DNA from: CAVYOD01 sp963770045
GTDB lineage: Bacteria > Acidobacteriota > Aminicenantia > Aminicenantales > CAVYOD01
DNA: 64,000 nucleotides
Assembly: GCA_963770045.1 (NCBI GenBank)
Contig: CAVYOD010000013.1
Span: forward strand, 165,315-229,314
Reading direction: 5' to 3'
Made by a program: the position numbers and the translations under genes. Positions 50,555 to 59,524 of the stretch are shown here, piece by piece (within the stretch, counting starts at the first letter, position 1; every line of letters starts with the position of its first letter). The notes beneath the pieces were generated by a model that did no database searches, was not told the origin of the DNA, and saw only the letters and a program-made list of their open reading frames with translations.

Positions 50555-51261
50555 CAGGAAAAGAAACTCTGAGAGATGTGCCGGCGATCGAAGAACAGGC
50601 TCTCGAGACATTTTCTCGTGATAAAGCCAAGGGGCTACCCGGCCGCGTCAAGATCCTTCTTTTCGTGCTGGAGGCCTGTTTTGTCGCCGCCCTGATCATC
50701 TGGTGGCTCAGCTCCGCGTCCGCCCGCCAGAGCAAAAGCCTTCTGGTTTTTTTTCTGTACAGTTTTCCGTCCGAATTTATCATCGCCACGGTTCCCCATG
50801 AGCCCGCCATCCTTTATTTCAGCAAATTCTATTCCCCGCTCATGGTGACCATCGTGGCCATCGCGGGCACGATTTTGGCTGAGGTCATCAACTACACGTT
50901 CTTCAGCTTTGTGGCCGACCTCAGGGTGTTCCGGAAAGTGCTCAAGGGCAAAACCGTCCAGAAAACGATCGCTCTTTTCAGGAAGGCTCCGTTTGCGGCT
51001 CTCTGGGTTGCGGGATTTACCCCGATTCCCTTTTACCCGTTCCGTTTCCTGGTTGTCCTGGCGCGCTATCCTCTCTACCTCTATATCGCCGCCGTGTTCG
51101 CCTCGCGCACGCCCCGCTTCTTCCTCCTCGCTCTGGCCGGTCATGCCTTCAAGATCCCCGACTCTGTCCTCATCATTTTCTCACTTCTCATGATCTTGCT
51201 ACCGGTCGCGCCCTTCCTGGGAAGGCTTTTCAAGAAGAAGAGAACGCAGACATCGTCCTAG
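50551..51261 (+). CDS. DedA/VTT-family membrane protein
   Basis: Intact, 236 residues from the ATG that overlaps the radical SAM stop. Five or six membrane helices, with the VTT-like reentrant segment FAALWVAGFTPIPFYPFRFL. DedA proteins transport or scramble phospholipids such as undecaprenyl phosphate. A basic tail (GRLFKKKR) ends it. Its position between a lipid kinase and a radical SAM enzyme points to membrane lipids, by inference. Confidence 0.8.
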   Translation: MTGKETLRDVPAIEEQALETFSRDKAKGLPGRVKILLFVLEACFVAALIIWWLSSASARQSKSLLVFFLYSFPSEFIIATVPHEPAILYFSKFYSPLMVTIVAIAGTILAEVINYTFFSFVADLRVFRKVLKGKTVQKTIALFRKAPFAALWVAGFTPIPFYPFRFLVVLARYPLYLYIAAVFASRTPRFFLLALAGHAFKIPDSVLIIFSLLMILLPVAPFLGRLFKKKRTQTSS

Positions 51262-51332
51262 GATTCCCCGTTTTTTGACAGGAAACCTCTATCATGGTAT
51301 TGATAAACTGATCATAGGAAGGCCAAGTCACG

Positions 51333-52250
51333 ATGAATAGAGCGATCTCCAGGGCCTGCTCCATCGTCAATCCGAGGGCGGCCAACCGAAAATGGCAGCG
51401 AAGGACGAAGCTGCGGAAATTTTTGACCGAGAATCTGCCCGGTTGCATCTATGACGAGCTGGGAAGCAAAGAGAGCATGATCGAGCTGGCCAGAAAGCTC
51501 AGCACGCAGAGTGACCTGATCATCGCCATCGGGGGAGACGGAACGGTCGCCGACGTCATTCAGGGAATTCGCGAGTCCGGACGAGCAAACGAAGTGACCC
51601 TGGGGATCATTCCTCTCGGGAGCGGAAACGCCTTTCGAAAATCTCTCCAGATTCCGAGGAACATCAAGAAGGCGATGCGGACTCTCAGCCGAGGCCAGGT
51701 CAGGGAGATCGATCTCATCGACGTCGCGGGAAAGACCGCCGGATTCGTCAGCATCGGCGGCACGGCCAAGATCACCCAGCTAAAATCCGAGCACGACGTC
51801 CAGGGTTTTCTCGGCCATCTCCTGGCCGCGAGGATCATGTTCAAGCTGAGGAAGAAAGAGACTGAGGTCGATCTCTATGACGGAGTGGATGAGCGTGGGA
51901 ATACGTTTGCTGAGAAAAAGTTGACCCCCAGGTTCCTTGATTGCGTCGTCGCGAAAACCAATTTCTTTGGCTATGGCTGGAGAGTCGCCCCTCTCGCCCG
52001 GCTGGATGACGGTTATCTCGACATCACGTTTTTCGAGATCAGCTTGCCCAAGTATCTCCTCCTCGTGCCGTTCATCTATTTCGGTGTCTACCAAAAACGG
52101 CTGAAGCACTTCAAGGCCAAGCGGATGGTCATCCGGGGCCCCCGGCTTCCCGTCCAGTACAACGGCGAGGTTCTGGGAGTGATGGATGAGATCGAACTCA
52201 AGGTCATGCCCCGGGCATTCAAAGTCATCGCTCCCAAGACCAAAAACTAG
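51333..52250 (+). CDS. DAG-kinase catalytic-domain lipid kinase
   Basis: Intact, 305 residues. ATP loop IAIGGDGTVADVI with the GGDGT motif, GIIPLGSGNAFRKSL, and the C-terminal beta domain (VQYNGEVLGVMDEIELKVMP) define the DgkB/YegS/sphingosine-kinase family. It phosphorylates diacylglycerol, ceramide or another lipid alcohol. It follows the DedA-like gene after 71 bases on the same strand. Confidence 0.92.
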   Translation: MNRAISRACSIVNPRAANRKWQRRTKLRKFLTENLPGCIYDELGSKESMIELARKLSTQSDLIIAIGGDGTVADVIQGIRESGRANEVTLGIIPLGSGNAFRKSLQIPRNIKKAMRTLSRGQVREIDLIDVAGKTAGFVSIGGTAKITQLKSEHDVQGFLGHLLAARIMFKLRKKETEVDLYDGVDERGNTFAEKKLTPRFLDCVVAKTNFFGYGWRVAPLARLDDGYLDITFFEISLPKYLLLVPFIYFGVYQKRLKHFKAKRMVIRGPRLPVQYNGEVLGVMDEIELKVMPRAFKVIAPKTKN

Positions 52251-52289
52251 TGAGCTGTGAGCTGTCTGAGCAAAAAGAATAAATAAGTA

Positions 52290-52516
52290 CTATCTCGTCC
52301 CCCGTCCCCCGTACCCCGTCAAGAGCAAATAATCGTGTACGAGCTATAAGCCAAGTTTGCGGGAAAACTAGTCGCCAAAAACTCTGCGACAAGGAGATAG
52401 AGGGCAGATTACGGATGTCTCAGTTAGATACAAAGAAAATATCAAGAGCCATTAGCTCAGTGTGATTTATTTTGTCTTTGACGAGATAGACGGGCGACGA
52501 GATGACGAGAGAGACG
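52290..52516. repeat. GACGAGATAGAC intergenic repeat, site 3
   Basis: CTATCTCGTC at 52290-52299 and the exact 12-mer GACGAGATAGAC at 52480-52491, followed by ACGAGATGACGAGAGAGACG. They bracket an otherwise featureless gap between the lipid kinase and the DUF1648 gene. Confidence 0.7.
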
Positions 52517-52529
52517 TTTCAATCTCCGC

Positions 52530-53046
52530 TCACTTCATTTTTTGTCTCAAGAGTTTAGCCCGGAGACGATAGTAGGGGATAAGGATCAGGATGACGCCGA
52601 AGAGGGTATAAAAATAGACAGGGTCGACTCCCCTCTCCAATCGATGAGCGAGGAGAATCAGGCTTCTCTGGACATGGATGAAGATCAAGTTAAAGAAAAG
52701 CAGGACGAGGGCGACGAACTCCTCCTTCAGCTCACGAAACGCTTTTTTTTGGGCAGGCGAAGATGCCGGCTGTTCTTCCTTGAACATGCGGCGAGAAAGG
52801 ACGGCGCTTCGCGAAAGAAACCAGAATACGATGACAAACACCGTCTGGGCGGCGGGGTAGATAAAAAAGAGGAGCGATCGCCGGACGAGGAGCACAGATT
52901 GTCCGGAAAAATTGAGCCAGAGAGGCATGCTTTCCGGCAAACGGGGATAGGCGACAAAGGCCATCACCCAGCCGATCACCAGCAACAGCCCGTTGGCCGC
53001 CAGAAGAAATCGTGTCGACCTGAGTGCTCACTCCTGCCTGTTTCAT
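52530..53046 (-). CDS. DUF1648-like membrane protein, one frameshift
   Basis: About 171 residues. It starts MKQAGVSTQVD; after a frame change near 53010 it continues FLLAANGLLLVIGWVMAF and YPRLPESMPLWLNFSGQ, the DUF1648 signature. Four membrane helices. DUF1648 proteins are often linked to SdpI-type immunity or growth regulation, but the rest of that domain set is absent, so the function is open. Confidence 0.7.
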
Positions 53047-53426
53047 CCCTTTTTCTGTTTGAACGCATCCGGCCCTTCTTTGGCTATTCAGTGAAAGCCC
53101 AACGCGAATCCGGGTGCTTTTCTTCTTTTATCAAAAAGAAGCCCACAAGGTCTATAAAAAAGTGAGAGGTAGGGGTCCGTGACACGTTGCCAGATGCCAC
53201 TTGGGCAGTGAAAACAAATCTGATCTTACTGATATGCTCTAGGCCAGACAACTCGGTACTAGCCTCGGCTTATTTCTTTTTTAAATGAAGAATAGAAGAG
53301 TCAAGGAATGTGCCAGCCAGTTCTTAAGCTTCTTACCACTCACCCCTTACCGCTCACCGTTTGCGTGCTCTTGATTCCAGACCGGAAAAGTCTATAATCA
53401 GCTCATCACAGAGAGATAAAGTTTCC
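53047..53426. other. Intergenic stretch with CTCACC repeat, 380 bp
   Basis: A divergent promoter region. At 53333-53359 it holds CTTACC, CTCACC, CCTTACC and GCTCACC units, like those at 47001. Nothing else recognised. Confidence 0.45.
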
Positions 53427-54440
53427 ATGCCGATTCTGATCACCGGGGGGACTGGTTTTATCGGCCGGGCCCTCGTTCAGAAGCTGATCTCCGGGGGAGA
53501 AAGAATCCGCCTCTTGGTCCGGCCGACGAGTGACCTTGCGGGGCTCGACGACAAAAGAATCCAATTGTGCCCGGGTGATGTCACCGATAGAGAATCTCTC
53601 CGGGTCGCCGCCGATGGTTGTCGCCGGGTCTTCCATCTGGCGGCCTATGCCCAGAGCTGGGCCAAAGACCCCTCCTGTTATTCTCGGGTGAACATCGAAG
53701 GCACCAAGAACCTGCTCGACGCCTGCCTGGAAAAGAAAATCGAGCGGGTCGTTATGGCCTCCTCCTCGGTAACACTGGGTTCCTCCTCGGATCAATCGCA
53801 CGGTGAGACCGACGAGCGCGACGAGAATTCTTTTACCACGGAATATGAACGGTCAAAATATCTCGCCGAAAAGACCGCCCTCTCCTATGTTCCTTGCGGG
53901 CTCTCGGTCGTTTTCGTCAACCCGACCAGAGTTTATGGTCCCGGAAAGCTGACCGAGGCCAATTCGGTGACCAAATTGATCAAAATGTGCCTCAAGCAGC
54001 GGGCCTCCCTCATCCTCGGACAGGGAAGGGAGATTGGGAATTATGTTCTCGTGGACGATGTCGTCACCGGGATGCTCGCGGCGATGGCCGGGGGCCGGAC
54101 CGGCGAACGCTATATCCTGGGAGGCGATAACATCAGCCTGGACGATTTTTTCGGACTCCTGCGCAAGGTCAGCCGGAAGAGGGGGGTCCGGCTTGCGATT
54201 CCGGTCAGGCTCGCTCTTGTCCTCGGCCGGTTTGAGGAATGGAAGGCCAGGCGGCTTGGCATCCGTCCTTTGATCACGAGGGAATGGGTTAAGAATTTCA
54301 TGATCGACTGGGCTTTTTCGAGCGAGAAGGCCAGAGCCGAGCTGGGCTATCATCCCAAGAGCCTCGAGGAGGGCCTCGAACTCACTATATCCTGGCTCAA
54401 CTCGAACCCGGAGAACCCTCATGAAAAGGAACATCCATGA
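53427..54440 (+). CDS. NAD(P)-dependent epimerase/dehydratase (extended SDR)
   Basis: Intact, 337 residues from MPILITGGTGFIGRALV, where the Rossmann GxxGxxG begins at once; upstream codons lack support. Catalytic Tyr and Lys in YERSKYLAEK, and FVNPTRVYGPG is typical of extended SDRs. Family members act on nucleotide sugars, sterols or keto-sphingoid bases. The 3' end overlaps the CPBP gene by 4 bases. Confidence 0.88.
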   Translation: MPILITGGTGFIGRALVQKLISGGERIRLLVRPTSDLAGLDDKRIQLCPGDVTDRESLRVAADGCRRVFHLAAYAQSWAKDPSCYSRVNIEGTKNLLDACLEKKIERVVMASSSVTLGSSSDQSHGETDERDENSFTTEYERSKYLAEKTALSYVPCGLSVVFVNPTRVYGPGKLTEANSVTKLIKMCLKQRASLILGQGREIGNYVLVDDVVTGMLAAMAGGRTGERYILGGDNISLDDFFGLLRKVSRKRGVRLAIPVRLALVLGRFEEWKARRLGIRPLITREWVKNFMIDWAFSSEKARAELGYHPKSLEEGLELTISWLNSNPENPHEKEHP

Positions 54441-55156
54441 ATGAGAAGAGAGGTTTTCTCAAAGGGCTTTTCAAAGAAGCGAAATTCAAGCCGACTGCGA
54501 TCCTCCTGGTCACACCGTTCCTCTTGACAGCCTACATCTACTACGGCTCACCGGGGTTTTTCAACCGCCGCCTGGCCGGGTTTTTTAATCCGCGGGTCTT
54601 ATCACCGATGTCTCCCGATTTTTTTAATTTTGGGGCGGCATTCGTCGCTCTGTTTGTCATCCCCGCCCTCCTGATCAAATTTTTCTTCCGGGAAAGACTC
54701 AAAAACTATGGGCTCCAGAGTGGCGACTGGAGATACGGGCTTCTCTCCGTGGCCATCCTATATCCCCTGATCAGCCTGCTTCTCGTGCTTCCTTCCGCTA
54801 AGCTCGCCTCCTTCGAGAGAGCTTATCCCCTCTTTCGCCAGATGGGAAAAATCTCGCCCCAGTTCTTGCTGTACGCTCTGGTTTTTGCGCTTTATTATCT
54901 AGGATTTGAATTCTTTTTCCGGGGCTTCTTGCTCTTCGGCCTCAGGGAGCAATTCGGCGATTTCTACAGCCTTCTCATCCAGGCCATCCCGACCTGCCTC
55001 ATCCATATCGGCAAACCCGACGGAGAGATCTTGGCCTCAATCTTCTCGGCCTTTCTGTTCGGTTACATCGCTCTGAGGACGAGATCCATCTGGTATGTCT
55101 TTCTCCTGCACTGGCTGATTGGGGTGAGTATGAACCTGTTTATCGGGCTTGCCTGA
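54437..55156 (+). CDS. CPBP-family intramembrane protease
   Basis: Intact, 239 residues, eight or so membrane helices. Motif 1 reads GFEFFFRGFL, with one Glu of the usual EExxxR pair. The His motifs are in PTCLIHIGKP and LLHWLIGVSMN. CPBP proteins cleave within membranes or act as bacteriocin immunity factors. Its 3' end overlaps the convergent PAP2 gene by 17 bases. Confidence 0.85.
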   Translation: MNEKRGFLKGLFKEAKFKPTAILLVTPFLLTAYIYYGSPGFFNRRLAGFFNPRVLSPMSPDFFNFGAAFVALFVIPALLIKFFFRERLKNYGLQSGDWRYGLLSVAILYPLISLLLVLPSAKLASFERAYPLFRQMGKISPQFLLYALVFALYYLGFEFFFRGFLLFGLREQFGDFYSLLIQAIPTCLIHIGKPDGEILASIFSAFLFGYIALRTRSIWYVFLLHWLIGVSMNLFIGLA

Positions 55157-56021
55157 GGTGCCTCGTTTTCCAGCGCTGACTGATTTTCGTCCCGATGAAA
55201 ACGGCGAGGACCGCGATAAGAATCCCGGCGATGCTGTCCACCGCATGATGATAGCGGGCATAAACCACGGCGACCGCCACTCCCGTCGCGACTAGGAGAA
55301 AGCCATAGGAGACCTTTCGATTGTATTTGAACATCGAGAGGGCGACGACAAAGGCCCCGGCGACATGGGAACTGGGGAAGCAGCCTCCTTTGATCGAGCC
55401 CGAGATCTCCAGGGAATAATAGAACCGAGTCAACAATCCTCCGGCCAGCTTCTTGGTTTGGATGTCTCTCATGATGACCCAAGGCCCTTCGGCCGGAAAA
55501 AACAGGAACAAAAAATAGCAGAAGAAATAGGCGAGGAGGACGTTTAAACTCAGGTCATAGAATTCTTCCCTGCGCTTCTGAGCGTACAAGATTCCCGCCC
55601 CCACGGCTCCCATGAAAAAATAAGCCAGGAGGAAGAAGACCATGACCTCGCTCAGCCAGAGGCTGGCCCAGCGCTCAAACCAGATCGTCGGATGCACCCC
55701 AAAGATCGCTTTGTCCAGGCCGACCACAAAAGAATTGGCCCAGTAAGGAAAGATGATCGTCACCAGCTTGTTCATTTCCTCAAAGCCGAAAATGATCAGC
55801 GGAATAGGATACCAATCTCGGACCAAAACGAGGACTCTGACCGGCTTTCTTCTTACCCCCCAAACAAGGGCGCCTATGGCCAGGATGATCACGAGGTGAC
55901 CAAGGATAAAAGCGCCCCAGTTTCTCAATCCCCGGTGAAAGAAAAGGATGATAAGGCTAAGCAGGCCAAAGTAGGCCATCGAGGCGAGATCGGACAACTG
56001 CCATTTCTTGAATTCGTCCAT
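55140..56021 (-). CDS. PAP2-superfamily phosphatase, IPC-synthase-like
   Basis: Intact, 293 residues from MDEFKKWQLSD. Six membrane helices. The PAP2 site has CFPSSHVAGAF (motif 2) and YARYHHAVDSIAG (motif 3, His and Asp). SSH replaces the common SGH, as in Aur1/inositol-phosphorylceramide-synthase relatives. It should act on lipid phosphates. A frame break in the gene upstream makes this gene look fused to it; the start here and the DUF429 stop at 56048 show they are separate. Confidence 0.85.
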   Translation of the reverse strand: MDEFKKWQLSDLASMAYFGLLSLIILFFHRGLRNWGAFILGHLVIILAIGALVWGVRRKPVRVLVLVRDWYPIPLIIFGFEEMNKLVTIIFPYWANSFVVGLDKAIFGVHPTIWFERWASLWLSEVMVFFLLAYFFMGAVGAGILYAQKRREEFYDLSLNVLLAYFFCYFLFLFFPAEGPWVIMRDIQTKKLAGGLLTRFYYSLEISGSIKGGCFPSSHVAGAFVVALSMFKYNRKVSYGFLLVATGVAVAVVYARYHHAVDSIAGILIAVLAVFIGTKISQRWKTRHLRQAR

Positions 56022-56047
56022 TTTCAATGAGGGAGAAGAATACCAGA

Positions 56048-56645
56048 TTATTTTGAAGAAGGAAAGGGCATGAGGATGGCGCCGCTCGAAAAATCCCCGT
56101 AGATTTCTGCCTTTTGATCGAGGTAAAGGAGACCGACAAGGGCTCCGGTGGCGGCGTCGAGTTCGTGGTCTGCTGGCCGTTCTTTTTAAACCCCGGAGCC
56201 CCAGCCGGCCGAGGCCCCGCCTCAACCGTTCGAGGTCGTGCCGGGCACGGGGCAGCTTCCAGACGTCCTGCGCCCCTCCCGGATAGATCTCAGCAACCGC
56301 GAATCCGCGCTTCTCCAGGTCGCGCTTGAGGTTGATCCCCCTTTCGGTCAGCGCCCGCATCGGACCGAGAGTGATCGGAAAGAAGGGGATTTTTCGCCGC
56401 CTCAATTCGAGGTCGCAAGTCCGGTAATGAGAGTTGTTCCGGTCGGCGATGGTGCGTCTCCCCGGAGGGAGCGTCAGGGGAGCGTCGATGGCGACAAGTT
56501 CGGGTCCCATCGTTTCGGCATAGTCCAGGATCTCTCTGTCGGAGTACAAGAGAAACGTCTCGGCTTTGAGCCCCCGCAGGAGACACATTCCGCTCGGCCG
56601 ATGACTGACTCCGGCCAGATCGACGCCCAGGACGGTGCCATTCAT
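56048..56645 (-). CDS. DUF429-family predicted nuclease, one frameshift
   Basis: About 198 residues. RNase-H-like start GTVLGVDLAGVSHRPSG, then VAIDAPLTLPPG and AEIYPGGAQDVW. A frame change near 56175 restores the typical DUF429 end HELDAATGALVGLLYLDQKA and the TAA at 56050-56048. The activity is not known. The start overlaps the stop of the upstream HD-like membrane gene by 4 bases. Confidence 0.82.
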
Positions 56646-57610
56646 GGCGTCTGGTTCAAATTGCGCAGGATGTCGATCAGGGACCCGCGAAAGGCCCGAT
56701 CCGAGAATCTCTCGATATCCTTAAACGAATTGATCTCCTCCCTGCCGAGCCGCGCTTTTCCCTGGGTCTGGAGACCGTCCAGAATCTCGGCCAGGGCAAT
56801 GACGCTCGCCCCGGTCGAAATTCCCTCGAGGTTTTTATCCAAGAGGTCCGCCTCCTGGATATAGTGTTTATAATAGTCCAGGAGAATCGGCTCGACCTCC
56901 TTCAACAGGGAGGCCGTGGTCTTGAGCAACACCTGTTCATGAACGTCTCCCCTGCTTTTCCGGCGCCCCGGTTCCAGACTCATGAAATCCGTGACTTCTC
57001 CGAACAGGGGAAGGCTCGACCTGAGCTCACCGGCCATGGCCAGGAGCGCGGCCGACTTGATATTTTCGATTTCCCGAGTGGACAGACCGGCGCGTTTACC
57101 GATCGTCCCGGCCAAGAGCGAGACTCGAAGAGAGCGGGGTTTTTCCTCGTCGGCCATCTCCAGGTACTTGAGGATGATCTCGAGCACTCCGATGTACGCC
57201 TGTCGCATCTTGGTCAGCTCTTGTTCTCTCTTCTCGGACAGGCGTCCGATGATCGCGCCCGTCAGGATCAGAAATCCGCCCCACGTCGTGAGGTCGATGA
57301 CTTCATCCAAGGACAGCCCGCTCTGAGCGCCGGGTCCCCCAAGGAGGCGGGCAAAAACAAGATACAGAATGACCATCAACACACAGAACGTGCTGAAGAG
57401 TACGGCCTCCCTTTTGCCCAGGTAATAGCCGGCCAGGAGCACGGGCAGGAAAAAAAAGTTTAAAAAAGAAAACTTATAGTGGACCAGGAAGGCGGTGGCC
57501 AGGACGCCGACAAAAACAAGGCTGACGATCGAGGCTTGAAAATGATCCAGAACAAAATTCTTCAACCTGCGCATCAGGTTGCTCCGGGAGAGCGTCGGTG
57601 CGGCGGTCAT
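56642..57610 (-). CDS. Membrane protein with degenerate HD-GYP-like domain
   Basis: 322 residues from MTAAPTLS. Four membrane helices (about 25-130) and a coiled linker (RLSEKREQELTKMRQAYIG) lead to a cytoplasmic domain that follows the HD-GYP layout (LAGTIGKRAGLSTREIENIKSAALL). Where the HD pair is expected it reads ALLAMAGEL, so metal ligands are missing. It is probably a sensor or scaffold rather than a phosphodiesterase. Translationally coupled to DUF429. Confidence 0.65.
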   Translation of the reverse strand: MTAAPTLSRSNLMRRLKNFVLDHFQASIVSLVFVGVLATAFLVHYKFSFLNFFFLPVLLAGYYLGKREAVLFSTFCVLMVILYLVFARLLGGPGAQSGLSLDEVIDLTTWGGFLILTGAIIGRLSEKREQELTKMRQAYIGVLEIILKYLEMADEEKPRSLRVSLLAGTIGKRAGLSTREIENIKSAALLAMAGELRSSLPLFGEVTDFMSLEPGRRKSRGDVHEQVLLKTTASLLKEVEPILLDYYKHYIQEADLLDKNLEGISTGASVIALAEILDGLQTQGKARLGREEINSFKDIERFSDRAFRGSLIDILRNLNQTP

Positions 57611-57708
57611 CTCTGCTTCGGGCCCAAGCCGAATTTCAAATGATCTGTGGAATTTATAACATCGGCCTGACCTGAAGTCAACCCGCAAACATGATAAAAT
57701 AAGAAGAG

Positions 57709-57738
57709 GTCTATCTCGTCCTTCTCGTCTTTCTCGTC
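57709..57738. repeat. GTCTATCTCGTC intergenic repeat, site 4
   Basis: The exact 12-mer GTCTATCTCGTC at 57709-57720, followed by CTTCTCGTC and TTTCTCGTC, between divergent genes. Confidence 0.7.
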
Positions 57739-57821
57739 AAAACAGAAGAGTTATTAAAAAGCGGGGAGACAAGACAGACGGATACGGCCTTGCTTCGATA
57801 TCTCGCAGAGGAGGGGGAATC

Positions 57822-58796
57822 ATGAAGAACACAGTCCGAACGATGATGATCATTACGGCTCTCTTGGCCTTAGGGGGGTGCGCGGCCCACCTTCATCTGG
57901 ACTTTCTGGGAGCCGCGAAAATCGAAGAGGTCACCCTCGTCCCGAGTCCGGCCAAAGAGAAGATCCTGCTCATCGATGTCGAAGGCCTGATCACTTCTCT
58001 CGCCATGCCAGGCACTCTTTCGAGAGAGGGAGATATCCTATCTCAGGTCTACCTCAGGCTGGAAAAGGCTTCCGCCGACCCCATGATCCGGGGCGTCATC
58101 CTGCGTCTGGATACTCCCGGAGGAGAGGTCACGGCCAGCGATGTCGTCTATCACGAGCTCGTGAAGTTCAAAGAAAAAACGAGCCGGCCCATCGTGGGCC
58201 TGATGATGACCACCGCCGCCTCGGGCGGATATTACATCGCTCAGGCCTGTGACTACTTGGTCGCGCATCCTTCCACGGTCACCGGGAGCATCGGAGTCAT
58301 CTCGCTATTTCCCGATGCCGCGGCGCTCCTGAACGCGATCGGGCTAAGAATGAATGTGATCAAGTCCGGAAAAATGAAAGACTCCGGCGGTCCATTCCGC
58401 GGCATGACCGAGGAGGAGAGGACTGTCTTCCAGGGAATCATCGATGAGCTCTACCAGGACTTTCTCGGCGTCATACTCAAAAGCAGGCCAAAATCGTTTT
58501 CTCGGGAGGAGCTGGAGAAGATCGCCGACGGCCGAGTATATACCGCCCAACAAGCCCTGCGGCTGAAACTCATCGATGAAATCGGCTACTTCGACAACGC
58601 CCTGGGCAAGGTCCTGACCATGGCTTCCCTGAAACAGGCCCGGGTCGTCGCCTATACCTATTATCCCAACAGGAAGACCAATCTGTATGCCTCGAGCCTC
58701 GCCCCCGGTCCACTCCTGGAGAGTAAAATCCTGGACAAGTATCTCCCCTCGCTCAAAACAGGTTTCTACTATCTCTGGCTGCCCGAGACGCGCTAA
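57822..58796 (+). CDS. sppA: Signal peptide peptidase SppA (S49), lipoprotein
   Basis: Intact, 324 residues. Lipobox LGGC with Cys20. S49 fold: LRLDTPGGEVTAS, the catalytic Ser134 in TTAASGGYYIA, GSIGVISLFPD, and the Lys region KSGKMKDSG. Short SppA of the single-domain type. Anchored by lipid rather than by a membrane helix, it would degrade signal-peptide remnants. AGGAGG-like site upstream. A strong inverted repeat follows its stop immediately. Confidence 0.93.
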   Translation: MKNTVRTMMIITALLALGGCAAHLHLDFLGAAKIEEVTLVPSPAKEKILLIDVEGLITSLAMPGTLSREGDILSQVYLRLEKASADPMIRGVILRLDTPGGEVTASDVVYHELVKFKEKTSRPIVGLMMTTAASGGYYIAQACDYLVAHPSTVTGSIGVISLFPDAAALLNAIGLRMNVIKSGKMKDSGGPFRGMTEEERTVFQGIIDELYQDFLGVILKSRPKSFSREELEKIADGRVYTAQQALRLKLIDEIGYFDNALGKVLTMASLKQARVVAYTYYPNRKTNLYASSLAPGPLLESKILDKYLPSLKTGFYYLWLPETR

Positions 58797-58918
58797 CTGG
58801 GGGACGTTCCCCAAGGGGACACCCTTTAATCTCTAAGCAACAGTCCCAAAGCAGAGGTGTGCTCTATTTTGGGTGATTCTGAGAGCCCAAGGGTGTCCCC
58901 TTGGGGAACGTCCCTCAG
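58797..58918. repeat. 26-bp perfect inverted repeat between convergent genes
   Basis: 58801-58826 pairs perfectly with 58889-58914; the arm starts GGGACGTTCCCCAAGGGGAC. The 62-base centre has nested smaller palindromes (CCCAAA..TTTGGG, AGAG..CTCT). It begins at the sppA stop and ends inside the OsmC stop. It may be a REP/MITE-like element now serving as a two-way terminator. Confidence 0.8.
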
Positions 58919-59325
58919 ACTGAATCGATCTTGGCTTCTATCTCGAAGACGGGGGGGTGGGCGATAAGGAGCTTGACCGTGCACGAGTCTGCAGCTTTGA
59001 TAACGGCGGCTTTGTATTTTTCCGGGAAGTCGGCGGGGAGGTGGATTTCGATCGAGATTTTCCCGATCAACTTAGAGTCCGGGTTTTTTTCCGTTTTTGT
59101 AACCAAGTAGGCTTTTTCAGTGGGGATTTTCCTTTGCCTGCAAAAGGCAAGGACATAGTAGCCGGCGCAAGTCCCCAATGAAACAAGAAAAAGGTCAAAG
59201 GGGGAGAGCGCCGTGCCTTCCCCGCCCTCATAGGCGGGCTGGTCTGTCTTGACGATGAAACCTTTGTAGTCGGCTTCGACCCTTAATCCCCCCGGAAAAG
59301 TCACCTTCATCTCTCTTTCTTTCAT
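58915..59325 (-). CDS. OsmC-family peroxiredoxin-like protein
   Basis: Intact, 136 residues. It has two conserved Cys, in GTCAGYYVLAFC and ADSCTVKLL, and the OsmC spacing SPFDLFLVSLGTCAG. OsmC/Ohr proteins reduce hydroperoxides. The start MKEREMKV is one of two close Met codons. Its stop lies within the preceding inverted repeat. Confidence 0.88.
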   Translation of the reverse strand: MKEREMKVTFPGGLRVEADYKGFIVKTDQPAYEGGEGTALSPFDLFLVSLGTCAGYYVLAFCRQRKIPTEKAYLVTKTEKNPDSKLIGKISIEIHLPADFPEKYKAAVIKAADSCTVKLLIAHPPVFEIEAKIDSV

Positions 59326-59524
59326 ATCGGACTCCTTTGGATATCGTTTACAGGATCGGGACGTCTATCTTTATTTTATACTAATTCACACCCTCTTTGC
59401 TTCTCTTTTCTGCTTGCTTGTTTGCAGGCCGGCCTGAGTTATGATATAGAACATTTCTCGCATTTTCGAAGAAGAACTTTGAAAGAATCCAAAAAAAATA
59501 ATCCGGCTTTAGGAGGAGAGTCCC

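Noticed and set aside
55140..56645. Apparent DUF429-PAP2 fusion of 501 residues
   Set aside because: The correct DUF429 C-terminus and stop exist in another frame, and the PAP2 gene has its own start at 56021.
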